A stretch of DNA of 64,000 nucleotides from Deinococcus sp. AJ005 (GTDB taxonomy: Bacteria; Deinococcota; Deinococci; Deinococcales; Deinococcaceae), in NCBI RefSeq assembly GCF_009017495.1, contig NZ_CP044990.1:3080001-3144000 (forward strand), given 5' to 3'. Below the pieces are notes generated by a model. That model was not told the DNA's origin. It worked only from the letters and a program-made list of their open reading frames with translations, and made no database searches. Below, in pieces: positions 54,613-64,000 of this stretch; positions within the stretch are counted from its first letter, which is position 1; every line of letters starts with the position of its first letter. Made by a program: the position numbers and the translations under genes.

Positions 54613-55138
54613 AGCTAAACTCCGTGCGGGGCGGGCGAGGGGGAACGGTCACCAAATGAAGCTGCTCTGAAATGGCCTGGCAGCGGGCGTGGCAAGAAGG
54701 AGCGGGTGTGAAAAGAAATAGAGCGTCAGGCTAGAACTTTCGTTTTACTCCCCAGGACACCCATTGTGCAGTTCAAGATATCCTCCAGCGATCAGGTCAT
54801 GTTAAGTTTTCCTCATTCGCCGTCAGCCTGGGGTCAGTTTGCGCGGTATGTGGCTGGGGAAAAGATCCGGCTCCACGCTGAGCAGCAGACTAGAGAAGGG
54901 GCTATGCCAGAGAACTTACAGACCGTGTTTACGGTTCTGAAACGCCGCGCCGTGCAGGCTGCCGCGACAGGCTGGAGAAAAGCCCCCCGAACGGTGGATG
55001 ATCTCCGGCACAGTGGCTGATATATCTCTGGAAGAGTGGCTGACATATAGAAAGTGGCAGGATGGAAGACACCACAAGTGCAGTCGAGAGTGGCCGGAGT
55101 AGCGGCTGGGGCCGAGACGCCGCACGAAGGAAGACCTT
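54613..55138. other. Divergent regulatory region between the SARP gene and gmd
   Basis: 526 bases. An open frame at 54766-55020 has no clear ribosome site or family and is not accepted as a gene. The element of interest is the direct repeat agtggctgayatat at 55012-55025 and 55035-55048, with a further agtggc at 55053. No -35/-10 pair is convincing. Confidence 0.5.
55011..55048 (+). promoter_or_regulatory. Direct repeat upstream of gmd (candidate activator site)
   Basis: agtggctgatatat and agtggctgacatat are spaced 23 bases apart, about 90 bases before the gmd ATG. SARP activators bind direct repeats spaced about two helical turns, and a SARP-type gene is divergent here, so this is a candidate site. 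Confidence 0.4.
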
Positions 55139-56185
55139 ATGAAGAAAGCATTGATCACGGGCATCACCGGGCAGGACGGCAGTTACCTCAGCGAACTGCT
55201 GCTGGACAAGGGCTACGAGGTTCACGGCGTGATCCGCCGCGCCAGCACCTTCAACACCGAACGCATCGATCACCTGTATAACGATCCGCACGACCCGGAC
55301 GCCCGGCTGTTCCTGCACTACGGCGATCTGGCCGACGCCTCGGGCATCCGGGCGCTGCTGGAAAAGGTGCAGCCGGAAGAGGTCTACAACCTGGGCGCGC
55401 AGTCGCACGTCAAGGTCAGCTACGATCAGGCCGAGTACACCGCCGACGTGACCGGGCTGGGCGCGCTGCGTTTGCTGGAGGCCATCCGCGATGTGGGCGG
55501 GCGCACTGGCAACCCCATGCGCTTTTATCAGGCGTCCAGCAGCGAGATGTTCGGCGCAGCGCCACCTCCACAGGGGCTGAACACCCCATTTCACCCGCGC
55601 AGCCCCTACGCGGTGGCCAAGGTTTACGCCTACTGGCAGACCGTCAACCACCGCGAGGCGTATGACCTGTACGCCTGCAACGGCATTCTCTTTAACCACG
55701 AAAGCCCCCGGCGCGGCGAGACCTTCGTGACCCGCAAGATCACCCGCGCGGTGGGCCGGATCAAGATGGGCCTGCAAAAGAAGCTGTACCTGGGCAACCT
55801 GGACGCCAAGCGCGACTGGGGCCACGCCCGCGACTACGTGGAGGCCATGTGGATGATGCTCCAGCAGGACGCCCCGCGCGACTACTGCATCGCCACCGGC
55901 GAGGCCTACAGCGTGCGCGAGTTCGCCGAGCGCTCTTTTGCGCTGGCCGGGCTGAGGGCCGAGGACTACGTGGAAATCGATCCGCGATATTTCCGCCCCG
56001 CCGAGGTGGATTACCTGCTGGGCGACGCCACCGAGACCCGCGAGAAGCTGGGCTGGACCCCCAAGACCACCTTCGAGGAACTGGTCCAGGAGATGGTGGA
56101 CCACGATCTGGAACTGGCCCGTCAGGAACGCACCCTGCGCGACGCCGGACATAGCGTGGCCCTGAAAGGCATGGGCGCGTTCTGA
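55139..56185 (+). CDS. gmd: GDP-mannose 4,6-dehydratase
   Basis: 348 residues. It converts GDP-mannose to GDP-4-keto-6-deoxymannose, the first step to GDP-L-fucose. The NADP loop is [19 protein letters not shown], the active site has the Ser/Thr region [11 protein letters not shown] and the YxxxK pair in [12 protein letters not shown], with [15 protein letters not shown] typical for Gmd. GAAGGAAG precedes the ATG. Its stop overlaps the fcl start (TGATG), so it is coupled to the next step. Confidence 0.96.
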   Translation: MKKALITGITGQDGSYLSELLLDKGYEVHGVIRRASTFNTERIDHLYNDPHDPDARLFLHYGDLADASGIRALLEKVQPEEVYNLGAQSHVKVSYDQAEYTADVTGLGALRLLEAIRDVGGRTGNPMRFYQASSSEMFGAAPPPQGLNTPFHPRSPYAVAKVYAYWQTVNHREAYDLYACNGILFNHESPRRGETFVTRKITRAVGRIKMGLQKKLYLGNLDAKRDWGHARDYVEAMWMMLQQDAPRDYCIATGEAYSVREFAERSFALAGLRAEDYVEIDPRYFRPAEVDYLLGDATETREKLGWTPKTTFEELVQEMVDHDLELARQERTLRDAGHSVALKGMGAF

Positions 56186-57201
56186 TGCAGCCCGCCGCAA
56201 CGCAAGCGAATGTGATGCGCCCCGGTGACCGCATTTACGTGGCCGGACACGGCGGTCTGGTGGGCGGCGCGCTGGTCCGCGCCCTGAAAGCCGAGGGCCA
56301 CACCAACATCATCACGCGCACGAGCCGTGAGCTGGACCTGCGCGATCAGGCGGCGGTACGCGCCTTTTTCGAGCAGGAGCGCCCGCAGTACGTCTTTCTG
56401 GCGGCGGCCAAGGTGGGGGGCATCCACGCCAACAGCACCCGCCCCGCCGAGTTCCTGTACGACAACCTGATGATCGCGGCCAACGTGATCCACGCGGCCC
56501 ACGTCACGGGCGTAACCAAACTGCTGAACCTGGGGTCCACCTGCATCTACCCGCGCGACGCGGCGCAGCCCCTGCGCGAGGACGCCCTGCTGACTGGCCC
56601 GCTGGAAGACACCAACCGCGCCTACGCGGTGGCCAAGATCGCGGCCATCGAGCTGTGTGACCAGTACCGCGCGCAGTATGGCTCGGACTTCATTTCCGCC
56701 ATGCCCACCAACCTGTACGGGCCAGGGGACAACTTCGATCTGATGGGCAGCCATGTGTTGCCCGCCCTGATCCGCAAGATGGTGGACGCCCGCGAGTCCC
56801 ATTCCCCCACGGTCAGCATCTGGGGCAGCGGCACCCCTCTGCGCGAGTTCCTGCATGTGGACGATCTGGCCGATGCCTGCCTGTTCCTGATGCGCCATGT
56901 GTCCGAGCCGGGGCCGATCAACGTGGGCACCGGTCAGGACCTGAGCATCCGCGAGGTGGCCGAGCAGATCAGGGCCGTGGTGGGCTACCCCGGCGAACTG
57001 GCCTTCGACGCCAGCAAGCCCGACGGCACGCCGCGCAAGATCACGGATGTCAGCCGCATCCACGCGATGGGCTGGCATCACCGCATCTCGCTGGAGGACG
57101 GCCTACGCAGCACCGTGGAGTGGTATCTGGCCCACCGGGGTCAGGTGCGCGGTGAGGCGCTGGTGGGGGCCGGAAGTGGGACGGGCACAGCCCTGGCGTA
57201 A
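56185..57201 (+). CDS. fcl: GDP-L-fucose synthase
   Basis: 338 residues. It epimerises and reduces the product of Gmd to GDP-L-fucose. The cofactor loop is [13 protein letters not shown], the Ser motif [13 protein letters not shown], the catalytic pair YAVAK in [11 protein letters not shown], and [13 protein letters not shown] is characteristic. It has an N-terminal extension of about 14 residues before the first strand, and the C-terminus ends in a Gly/Ala-rich tail. It follows gmd with a one-base overlap. The fucose probably decorates the exopolysaccharide made by the 7-11 kb cluster; that link is inferred. Confidence 0.95.
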   Translation: MQPAATQANVMRPGDRIYVAGHGGLVGGALVRALKAEGHTNIITRTSRELDLRDQAAVRAFFEQERPQYVFLAAAKVGGIHANSTRPAEFLYDNLMIAANVIHAAHVTGVTKLLNLGSTCIYPRDAAQPLREDALLTGPLEDTNRAYAVAKIAAIELCDQYRAQYGSDFISAMPTNLYGPGDNFDLMGSHVLPALIRKMVDARESHSPTVSIWGSGTPLREFLHVDDLADACLFLMRHVSEPGPINVGTGQDLSIREVAEQIRAVVGYPGELAFDASKPDGTPRKITDVSRIHAMGWHHRISLEDGLRSTVEWYLAHRGQVRGEALVGAGSGTGTALA

Positions 57202-57213
57202 CAGCGCTGACAT

Positions 57214-57266
57214 CACAACAAGAGAGAGGGGCATGGTCCGTGAACCACGCCCCTCTTCTTGTTGTG
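57214..57266. terminator. Bidirectional terminator between fcl and mdh
   Basis: A long inverted repeat: cacaacaaga...gaggggc paired with gcccctc...tcttgttgtg. It lies between two convergent genes (13 bases past fcl and 4 bases before the mdh stop). Confidence 0.88.
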
Positions 57267-57269
57267 CTT

Positions 57270-58262
<993 letters not shown>

Positions 58263-58624
58263 AAAAATTCCTCCTGGGGTGAATTGATGTTCAGCCCACC
58301 ATAACGCGGCGGGGGCGGCGACGGGGCGGGATGTTTCTTTAGGGGGGACAGGGGTAGGGCCTGACGATCTGAAGCTTTCTATTTTTAGATAGAACCACCG
58401 GAAGGTTTGGGGAAGGGGCTGCCATGCCCGTTTAACCCCTCCGGCCCTACGGGCCACCTCCCCTTAGAAGGGAGGCAAGAGTTGCAGAATTGCCGTGTTA
58501 GTCGATTTTCTTAGCTCCCTTTTGAGGGGAGCTGGCTGCGAAGGAGACTGAGGGGTTCGCCTTCCAGCTCGCTGCACCACCAAGCCCCTCAAACTGACCT
58601 CGCCCTCAGATCCATAGACCAACC
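58263..58624. other. Intergenic region holding a dispersed repeat
   Basis: 362 bases upstream of mdh and downstream of the crotonase gene. Most of it is the repeat copy B at 58430-58575. The 167 bases next to mdh must carry the mdh promoter, but no clear hexamers were found. Confidence 0.5.
58430..58575 (+). repeat. Dispersed intergenic repeat, copy B
   Basis: Shares with 30090-30226 (opposite orientation) the ordered blocks gtttaacccc, ctccccttagaagg, gaattgc, gctccctttt/tcgaggggagctggctgc and agctc near the end. It contains a palindrome gctcccttttgaggggagc. It is non-coding. Confidence 0.75.
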
Positions 58625-59461
<837 letters not shown>

Positions 59462-59507
59462 GGCTGCTCCAAGTTCATGGGTTGTGAGGTCATGGCTTGA
59501 GGCTAGC

Positions 59508-60677
59508 TCAGGCGGAAGCAGTTTTTCGCCAGCCCAGCAGGCCCACCACGCCCGCCAGTGCCATGCTGCCCGTCACCAGCAACACCACCGAGGGCCAGCC
59601 TCCGCCCTCGTAGGCATGTCCGGCCAGCACGCTGGCGGCGGCAGCCCCGCCATAATACGCCATGTGATACAGCCCCGAGGCTAGACTGCGTGCCCGCGTG
59701 ACCTCGCGCTGCACGGCAGCCAGGGCGGCGGATTGGGCCAGAAACACGCCGCAAGCCCCCGCCGCCACGCCAACGATGATCAGGGGGAGCGGCGCGGCCA
59801 GCGTCAGCAGCAGCCCCACCAGACTGGCCCCCACCGCCGTCAGCAGCGCGATTCTGGGGCCGCGCAACGCAAGCAGCGGCCCGGCAATCGGGGTGATGAC
59901 CACGCCCAGCAGGTAAACGGCAAAGATCAGTCCAGTCTGGGCGGTGTTCAGAAAATAGGGGGAAGCCGCCAGCCGCAGCGTCAGCGTATTGAACAGCCCC
60001 ACCAGTGTGAACAGAATCAGAAAGCCCACCGCACACGTCGCCAGCAGCGCGGGATTTCGCAGATGGGCGCTCAGGTTTTCCAGCACGCCGCGCACATTCC
60101 TTTGCGGGGTGAAGTGCTGTTCAGCGGGCAATCCGGCGCGGGCCAGAAAAAAACCAGCCAGCGAGGCCACCGCCAGCAACCAGAAGGCCGCATGCCAGCC
60201 CCAGCGCACCGCCACCAGCCCAGCCAGAAAGCGTCCTAGAAAGCCGCCCAGTACCGTGCCCGTCACATACATGGTCAGGGCGCGGGCGCGTCCGGCAGGC
60301 GGGACTTCCTCGGCGATCAGGGCGTTCAGGGCCACCATCACGCCGGGGATCAGGAGACCCTGGGCGAAGCGGGCCGCATTCAGAGTCGCCAGCGTGGGCG
60401 CAAACACCGCCAGCACCGCCGGAACTGTCAGCAGCGCGAAGGCCCAGATCACTACGCCCCGGCGGCCCAACGCGTCGGCCAGCACGCCCACCAGCGGGGA
60501 GGCCAGGGCCATCGCCAGCGTCGTCGCGCCAATCACAACGCCGATCTGCGCCGCGTCCGCACTGAATTCCTGCGCCAGCACGGGCAGCAGGCTCTGGGGC
60601 GCGTAGACGTTCAGGAAGACTAGCGTTCCCAGCGCCGCAAAAAGAAGAGGATGTGGCGGCACAGCCCGGACGCTCAA
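59508..60677 (-). CDS. Major facilitator superfamily transporter
   Basis: 389 residues with twelve predicted transmembrane helices in two halves. The first half has the family A-like loop [19 protein letters not shown] and the proton-coupling-type [20 protein letters not shown]; the second half has [19 protein letters not shown]. It is a probable drug/proton or metabolite exporter of the DHA1 sort. The substrate is not evident. The start is a TTG overlapping the stop of the upstream gene as TTGA, so it is co-translated with the protein at 60674-61261. Confidence 0.9.
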   Translation of the reverse strand: MSVRAVPPHPLLFAALGTLVFLNVYAPQSLLPVLAQEFSADAAQIGVVIGATTLAMALASPLVGVLADALGRRGVVIWAFALLTVPAVLAVFAPTLATLNAARFAQGLLIPGVMVALNALIAEEVPPAGRARALTMYVTGTVLGGFLGRFLAGLVAVRWGWHAAFWLLAVASLAGFFLARAGLPAEQHFTPQRNVRGVLENLSAHLRNPALLATCAVGFLILFTLVGLFNTLTLRLAASPYFLNTAQTGLIFAVYLLGVVITPIAGPLLALRGPRIALLTAVGASLVGLLLTLAAPLPLIIVGVAAGACGVFLAQSAALAAVQREVTRARSLASGLYHMAYYGGAAAASVLAGHAYEGGGWPSVVLLVTGSMALAGVVGLLGWRKTASA

Positions 60678-61261
60678 GGCAGGCCGACGAGGCCCGTTTC
60701 GTTGACCCAGGCGGTCTGGACCCCCAGCGCCTCGGCCATTACCGGGTCCGGCGTGCCAGTCAGGCCGGGAAAGATCAGGGTGGGGCGGGCGTCCAGGCCC
60801 ACGCCTCCAGTCTCGTCCAGCCGCGCCAGCACCGCTCCAAACGCCCAGTCAGATGCCCACAGCCGTTTCAGGGCTTGCAGGGCCGCCGTGCCGGGGGGCA
60901 TGACCTGGGCCTCCTCCGTGGACAGCAGCCCCGGACGGCGCACATGCACCGCGCCTCTGTCTAATCCGGCATTGCCCAGCGCCCGGTAAAAAATCTGTAC
61001 CGCGTCATCCATCAGAAAACTGGTGCGGATCAGGGCTTCGGCCCGCGCGGTCAGGTCCTCCAGCACGTCCTCGTCAATCCGCTTGGGGTTGATAGGTGCG
61101 AACAGGCGTCCCAGTTGTTCGGGCAGGTTGACGCTGCGGTAAAAGGCTTCCTCAAATTCGGGCGGCACCACCATGCCGCGCACGTCCTGCGCCGCCAGCC
61201 GCACCACTTCCGCGCCCACTCGGTCTGCACCGCGCCGCGCGGCTTCTTCAAAGGTCAGCAT
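60674..61261 (-). CDS. Soluble protein of unknown function
   Basis: 195 residues, mainly helical, with no signal peptide or transmembrane part. It begins [20 protein letters not shown] and contains [20 protein letters not shown] and [21 protein letters not shown] recognise no family or catalytic motif. Its stop overlaps the transporter start, so it may influence the transporter or share its substrate pathway. The ATG at 61261 is the first codon after the AIM24 gene stop. Confidence 0.7.
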   Translation of the reverse strand: MLTFEEAARRGADRVGAEVVRLAAQDVRGMVVPPEFEEAFYRSVNLPEQLGRLFAPINPKRIDEDVLEDLTARAEALIRTSFLMDDAVQIFYRALGNAGLDRGAVHVRRPGLLSTEEAQVMPPGTAALQALKRLWASDWAFGAVLARLDETGGVGLDARPTLIFPGLTGTPDPVMAEALGVQTAWVNETGLVGLP

Positions 61262-61313
61262 GACGGGCAGGCTAAAGCATTCCTGCCCACGTTGCTGTCG
61301 CCTGGGCCGTGGC

Positions 61314-62081
61314 TTACAGCGACGCCGCCGAGAGGTTGCTGTGGGTGGGCGTCAGGAACACGGTGCCCTGTCCGCTGATCATGAACACCAGACCCTCGCC
61401 GCTTCGCAGGGCGTTGCGGAGGCCGCGCACCAGCGGGCGCAATTCCACGTTCAGCGAGGCGCTGTACATCAGCATCAGATCGCCGTCCACGATCAGGCTG
61501 TCGCTGCCGCTGAGTTCAATCACTTCCACTTCCGAGACTGGAACCGGGGATTCCACTACGAAGATGCCCTTGCCCGACAGCTTGGGCTGGCGCAGCCCGT
61601 TGCCCGACAGCGCCCCGGCAATGGAGTTGTGCGTGTGCGTGCCCAGTTGCATGGTGTCCTGGGCCATGTAGAACGCCTTGTCGTCCAGAATCATGTCGTC
61701 GCCCTTCGCGCCGCTGGATTCCGCGATGATGAAGTGCTTGCGCGTCGGCTCGGTCCAGACCTTACCTTGTCCGGTAAAGCGCGTGGCGAAGGCGCTCTCT
61801 CCGGTGCCTGCGGTGGCGATGGCCCGGCTCAGGAAACCGCCCTTGGCCTGCTGCTCCACCTTGGCCTGAATGTTGCCGTGGCTGTACTGGAACGCCCCCG
61901 GCTCAATGAGAACGCCGGAGCCGTGAAGCTGGGCCTCCACGGTGAAGCGCCCGTCCATCTGGCGGGTCTCATCCAGTTCTCCGCTACTGGACGCCGAGTA
62001 GCGAATCACATGGGTCAGCGCATGGACGCGAAACGTCAATCCGTCGCCTTTTTGCTCCTGCACAAGCTGCATATGGGTCAT
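61314..62081 (-). CDS. AIM24 family protein
   Basis: 255 residues. A beta-rich fold of the AIM24 (TRAP-like) family: [24 protein letters not shown] in two parts, [42 protein letters not shown] and [16 protein letters not shown]. The biochemical role of bacterial members is unknown; they often occur near stress or tellurium-resistance genes. A -10-like TATTAC lies 9 bases before the ATG, hinting at a leaderless or very short leader. It is transcribed toward the 61261 gene but separated from it by 52 bases. Confidence 0.9.
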   Translation of the reverse strand: MTHMQLVQEQKGDGLTFRVHALTHVIRYSASSSGELDETRQMDGRFTVEAQLHGSGVLIEPGAFQYSHGNIQAKVEQQAKGGFLSRAIATAGTGESAFATRFTGQGKVWTEPTRKHFIIAESSGAKGDDMILDDKAFYMAQDTMQLGTHTHNSIAGALSGNGLRQPKLSGKGIFVVESPVPVSEVEVIELSGSDSLIVDGDLMLMYSASLNVELRPLVRGLRNALRSGEGLVFMISGQGTVFLTPTHSNLSAASL

Positions 62082-62193
62082 GTTTCAAGTGTAATACAAA
62101 TCTCTATTTTGGAATGTGGGAGGCGGCCCGCTCCGCAGATGGACCGTCTGGAACTGACCTGTCAGAGGCAATAGGAGACGCTAGGGTGCGGAC

Positions 62194-63243
62194 ATGAACG
62201 CGCCCGTTCCCACCTCTCCCCCGGCGGTGGCCGCCCGCCACATCACGTCCAGCGGCACGCGGGTCTATACGCTGACCGTGCCCGCCTTCCCGCACTTTGT
62301 CGCCAACGTGTTTGTAGTGGTGAGGGGCGACGCTGCCATGCCCGAATACGCCGCGCTGATAGACACCGGAGGCAGCCACGAGGCCAGCACCGCCGCGCTG
62401 GAAGCTGGGCTAGAAGCCATTCGCACTGAGTACGGCGAGGCGGTGGGTTGGGAGACCCTCAGCCGCGTGGTCATCACGCATCCGCACCCGGACCATGTGG
62501 CAGGACTGCCGTTCGTCCGCAGTCAGACAGACGCACCTGTCGCCACGCACGAGTGGGCCGTTCCCACCATGCAAAATCCGGCTGGCGATCCGGCAAAGCG
62601 GCAGGCCGAGATGGAAGACCACATCCACTGGCTGGGCCTGACCGGAGACGGCACTGAGGGCGAGTACGCCGAACGCCTGCGCCGCCGCGCCCGCAACACC
62701 ATGCTGCCGGAAGCGGTTGAAGTTCAGACGGTCTTACATGACGGCGACGTGCTGGACGATGTATTTACTGTCATCCACACGCCCGGCCACGAGGGTTCAC
62801 AGGTCTGCCTGCGCGTGGATGACCTGCTGCTGAGTGCCGATCATCTGTTGCCGCGCAACTCGCCGCCGCTGATGCCGGAGCGGTTCCAGCGGGGCGCAGG
62901 GCTGGGGCATTATCTGAAATCGCTGGACCGCATTGAGGAATTAGAAGGCGTAACTGTGGCGCTGGGTGGACACGACGGCCCCATGCACAACTGGAAAGGG
63001 CGTATCCAGAACCTCCGGGACCGCTACGACGACAAATTGCACGCCGTGCTGGACGCTGCCGCCGCACCGATTACCATTCATGACCTGACCCACGTATTGA
63101 ATCCACGTTTGCGGGCGGTTCAGGCCATCCTGCTGCTGGACCAGACGGCGGCGCTGGCGGAGTATCTGGCGGCGCGGGGCGATCTGCTGGAAACGCGGCG
63201 GGAGGATGGGGCGGCTTTATTTGTGCGGGCGGCTCAGCCGTAA
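62194..63243 (+). CDS. Metallo-beta-lactamase-fold hydrolase
   Basis: 349 residues. The MBL zinc motif is THPHPDH (in VVITHPHPDHVAGLPFV), with a further His in HTPGHEGSQVCL, Asp in LLSADHLLP and the late His in VALGGHDGPMHNW. The second half has a helical C-terminal domain (RLRAVQAILLLDQTAALAEYL), which resembles the winged-helix tail of the LACTB2/MBLAC-type hydrolases. Substrates of this group include thioesters and RNA ends; the choice is open here. The N-terminal SPPAVAARHITSSGTRVYTL is the usual first strand. Confidence 0.9.
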   Translation: MNAPVPTSPPAVAARHITSSGTRVYTLTVPAFPHFVANVFVVVRGDAAMPEYAALIDTGGSHEASTAALEAGLEAIRTEYGEAVGWETLSRVVITHPHPDHVAGLPFVRSQTDAPVATHEWAVPTMQNPAGDPAKRQAEMEDHIHWLGLTGDGTEGEYAERLRRRARNTMLPEAVEVQTVLHDGDVLDDVFTVIHTPGHEGSQVCLRVDDLLLSADHLLPRNSPPLMPERFQRGAGLGHYLKSLDRIEELEGVTVALGGHDGPMHNWKGRIQNLRDRYDDKLHAVLDAAAAPITIHDLTHVLNPRLRAVQAILLLDQTAALAEYLAARGDLLETRREDGAALFVRAAQP

Positions 63244-63278
63244 ACTGACTTCACATCACGGTCAAAATAGGGGGCAGA

Positions 63279-63899
63279 ATGACGCGAGTGAAAGAAGGGC
63301 TGGAGCGGTTGCTGGAAGATCTGGAGGAAAGCGGGCGCGTGGAGTTGGATGCCGGAACGATGGGCGGCTATTTCGGCGAGCGCCCACTGACCGACAAGCA
63401 GATGGATACCGTCAACGACGCACTCAACGCCAACGGTTTCAGTGTGGCGACGATTTACGTGATTTATAGAGACGTCGATGGCTACCGCTCCTTCACGCCG
63501 CCCCCCGCGCCCGAACCGCTGGACCTCAGTGCCGAATCCATCCGCGCCCTGAGCATCCGCCAGCCCTTCGTGGAACAGATTCTGCGCGGTGAGAAGAACA
63601 TTGAATACCGCTCGTGGCAGGTTAAGGAGCCGGGGCCACTGCTGCTGCATGCCTCTGACACCAGAGCAGGGCCAGACGCCTTTGATGACGCGGATATCGC
63701 GCCAGACACGCTGCCTTACGCGGCGCTGGTGGGCATCGTGGATGTGGTGGATTGCCTGTGGGACGAGGAAAATGAGGAATTTGAATGGCTGCTGGCCTAC
63801 CCCCGGCGCTTCTCCCAGCCCATTCCATACAAGGGCGCGGCCAGCATCTTCAACGTGCCAGTAGAGGAAATTCAGGCGGCGCTGCAAGCCCCGACTTGA
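63279..63899 (+). CDS. ASCH-domain protein
   Basis: 206 residues. An N-terminal helical/beta region (MTRVKEGLERLLEDLEESGRVEL) of about 95 residues is followed by an ASCH domain: ALSIRQPFVEQILRGEKNIEYRS is the G-K-x-x-E/Y-R signature, with GPLLLHASDT and ALVGIVDVVDCLW. ASCH domains have a PUA-like fold and bind RNA or process modified nucleosides. The role is uncertain. It lies 35 bases after the MBL-fold gene and may be co-transcribed with it. Confidence 0.87.
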   Translation: MTRVKEGLERLLEDLEESGRVELDAGTMGGYFGERPLTDKQMDTVNDALNANGFSVATIYVIYRDVDGYRSFTPPPAPEPLDLSAESIRALSIRQPFVEQILRGEKNIEYRSWQVKEPGPLLLHASDTRAGPDAFDDADIAPDTLPYAALVGIVDVVDCLWDEENEEFEWLLAYPRRFSQPIPYKGAASIFNVPVEEIQAALQAPT

Positions 63900-63939
63900 A
63901 TTGCCCCGGCCTGACGCCCCCGCGCTACTCTGCGGTGTT

Positions 63940-64000
63940 ATGACCCCCGAGCGCTACGCCAAGATTCTGCGGGTGCTGAGCAAACGCCAGCCCACCCTGA
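63940..64000 (+). CDS. trmH: tRNA (guanosine-18-2'-O)-methyltransferase start, cut by window edge
   Basis: Only 20 residues are visible: MTPERYAKILRVLSKRQPTL. The N-terminal helix before RQPxL is typical of TrmH (SpoU) enzymes of the Deinococcus-Thermus line, which methylate G18 of tRNA, so the call rests on this alone. A -10-like TACTCT ends 8 bases before the ATG, suggesting a leaderless message. The SPOUT knot and catalytic Arg lie outside the window. Confidence 0.62.
   Translation, partial: MTPERYAKILRVLSKRQPTL

Noticed and set aside
54766..55020. 84-codon frame in the SARP/gmd region
   Set aside because: No ribosome site at its first codon, no recognisable family, and it lies in a region with regulatory features. 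The internal ATG at 54904 gives only 38 residues. I cannot support it as a gene.

Overview
The window looks like a chromosomal segment of a Deinococcus species. Supporting signs are the high G+C content, a single-stranded DNA-binding protein with two OB folds in the order rpsF-ssb-rpsR-rplI, a radiation/desiccation response motif (RDRM) in front of ssb, a FrnE-type oxidoreductase with both of its cysteine pairs, a single-chain coenzyme-B12-dependent ribonucleotide reductase, and several genes whose start codon lies directly behind a -10 element (leaderless mRNAs). Almost all of it is ordinary core genome. Both edges cut genes: the 3' end of prfB on the left and the first codons of a probable trmH on the right.

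Layout. 0-11.4 kb: prfB end, a Ser/Thr kinase, a thioredoxin-CcdA pair, cyclophilin, M29 aminopeptidase, a diguanylate cyclase, an ispF-trmL overlapping pair, and an exopolysaccharide cluster (WbaP-type sugar transferase plus two GT4 glycosyltransferases). 11.8-19 kb: class II photolyase, TRIC-family channel, DUF1697, an SH3/Excalibur protein, frnE, a GNAT remnant, terC behind a yybP-ykoY-type manganese riboswitch, and two lipoproteins. 19-25 kb: a complete YtfQ-YtfR-YtfT-YjfF-type galactofuranose ABC transporter with a divergent ArsR-type regulator. 25-28.5 kb: the division module FtsE-FtsX plus an EnvC-like coiled-coil protein. 28.7-36 kb: C-terminal processing protease, ribosomal/ssb operon, a DUF4384-like lipoprotein, a dienelactone hydrolase and RNase Y.

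35.9-36.6 kb holds the most unusual structure: three spaced copies of a cassette of about 139 bp. In each, a perfectly spaced TTGACA-17-TATATT promoter is followed within about ten bases by a GNRA-like terminator hairpin, predicting three RNAs of only about 30 nt. 38.1-39.9 kb is a strikingly AT-rich two-gene island (Orc1/STAND-like ATPase plus membrane protein, overlapping by ATGA). It is bounded on the left by a 30-bp duplication of the neighbouring gene's 3' end and is a candidate horizontally acquired defence or stress module.

39.9-50.5 kb: nrdJ, gpsA, a methyltransferase, a lipoprotein, DUF1802, three type IV pilin-like genes (two from a recent tandem duplication), dnaB and a Nudix hydrolase. 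50.7-57.2 kb: a second surface-sugar locus. gmd and fcl (GDP-mannose to GDP-L-fucose) diverge from a large SARP-type regulator and from a catalytically dead paralogue of fcl. 57.2-64 kb: malate dehydrogenase, a crotonase lacking both usual glutamates, an MFS transporter, an AIM24 protein, an MBL-fold hydrolase, an ASCH protein and trmH.

All functional statements are by-eye recognition of motifs and family resemblance. No database search was run.
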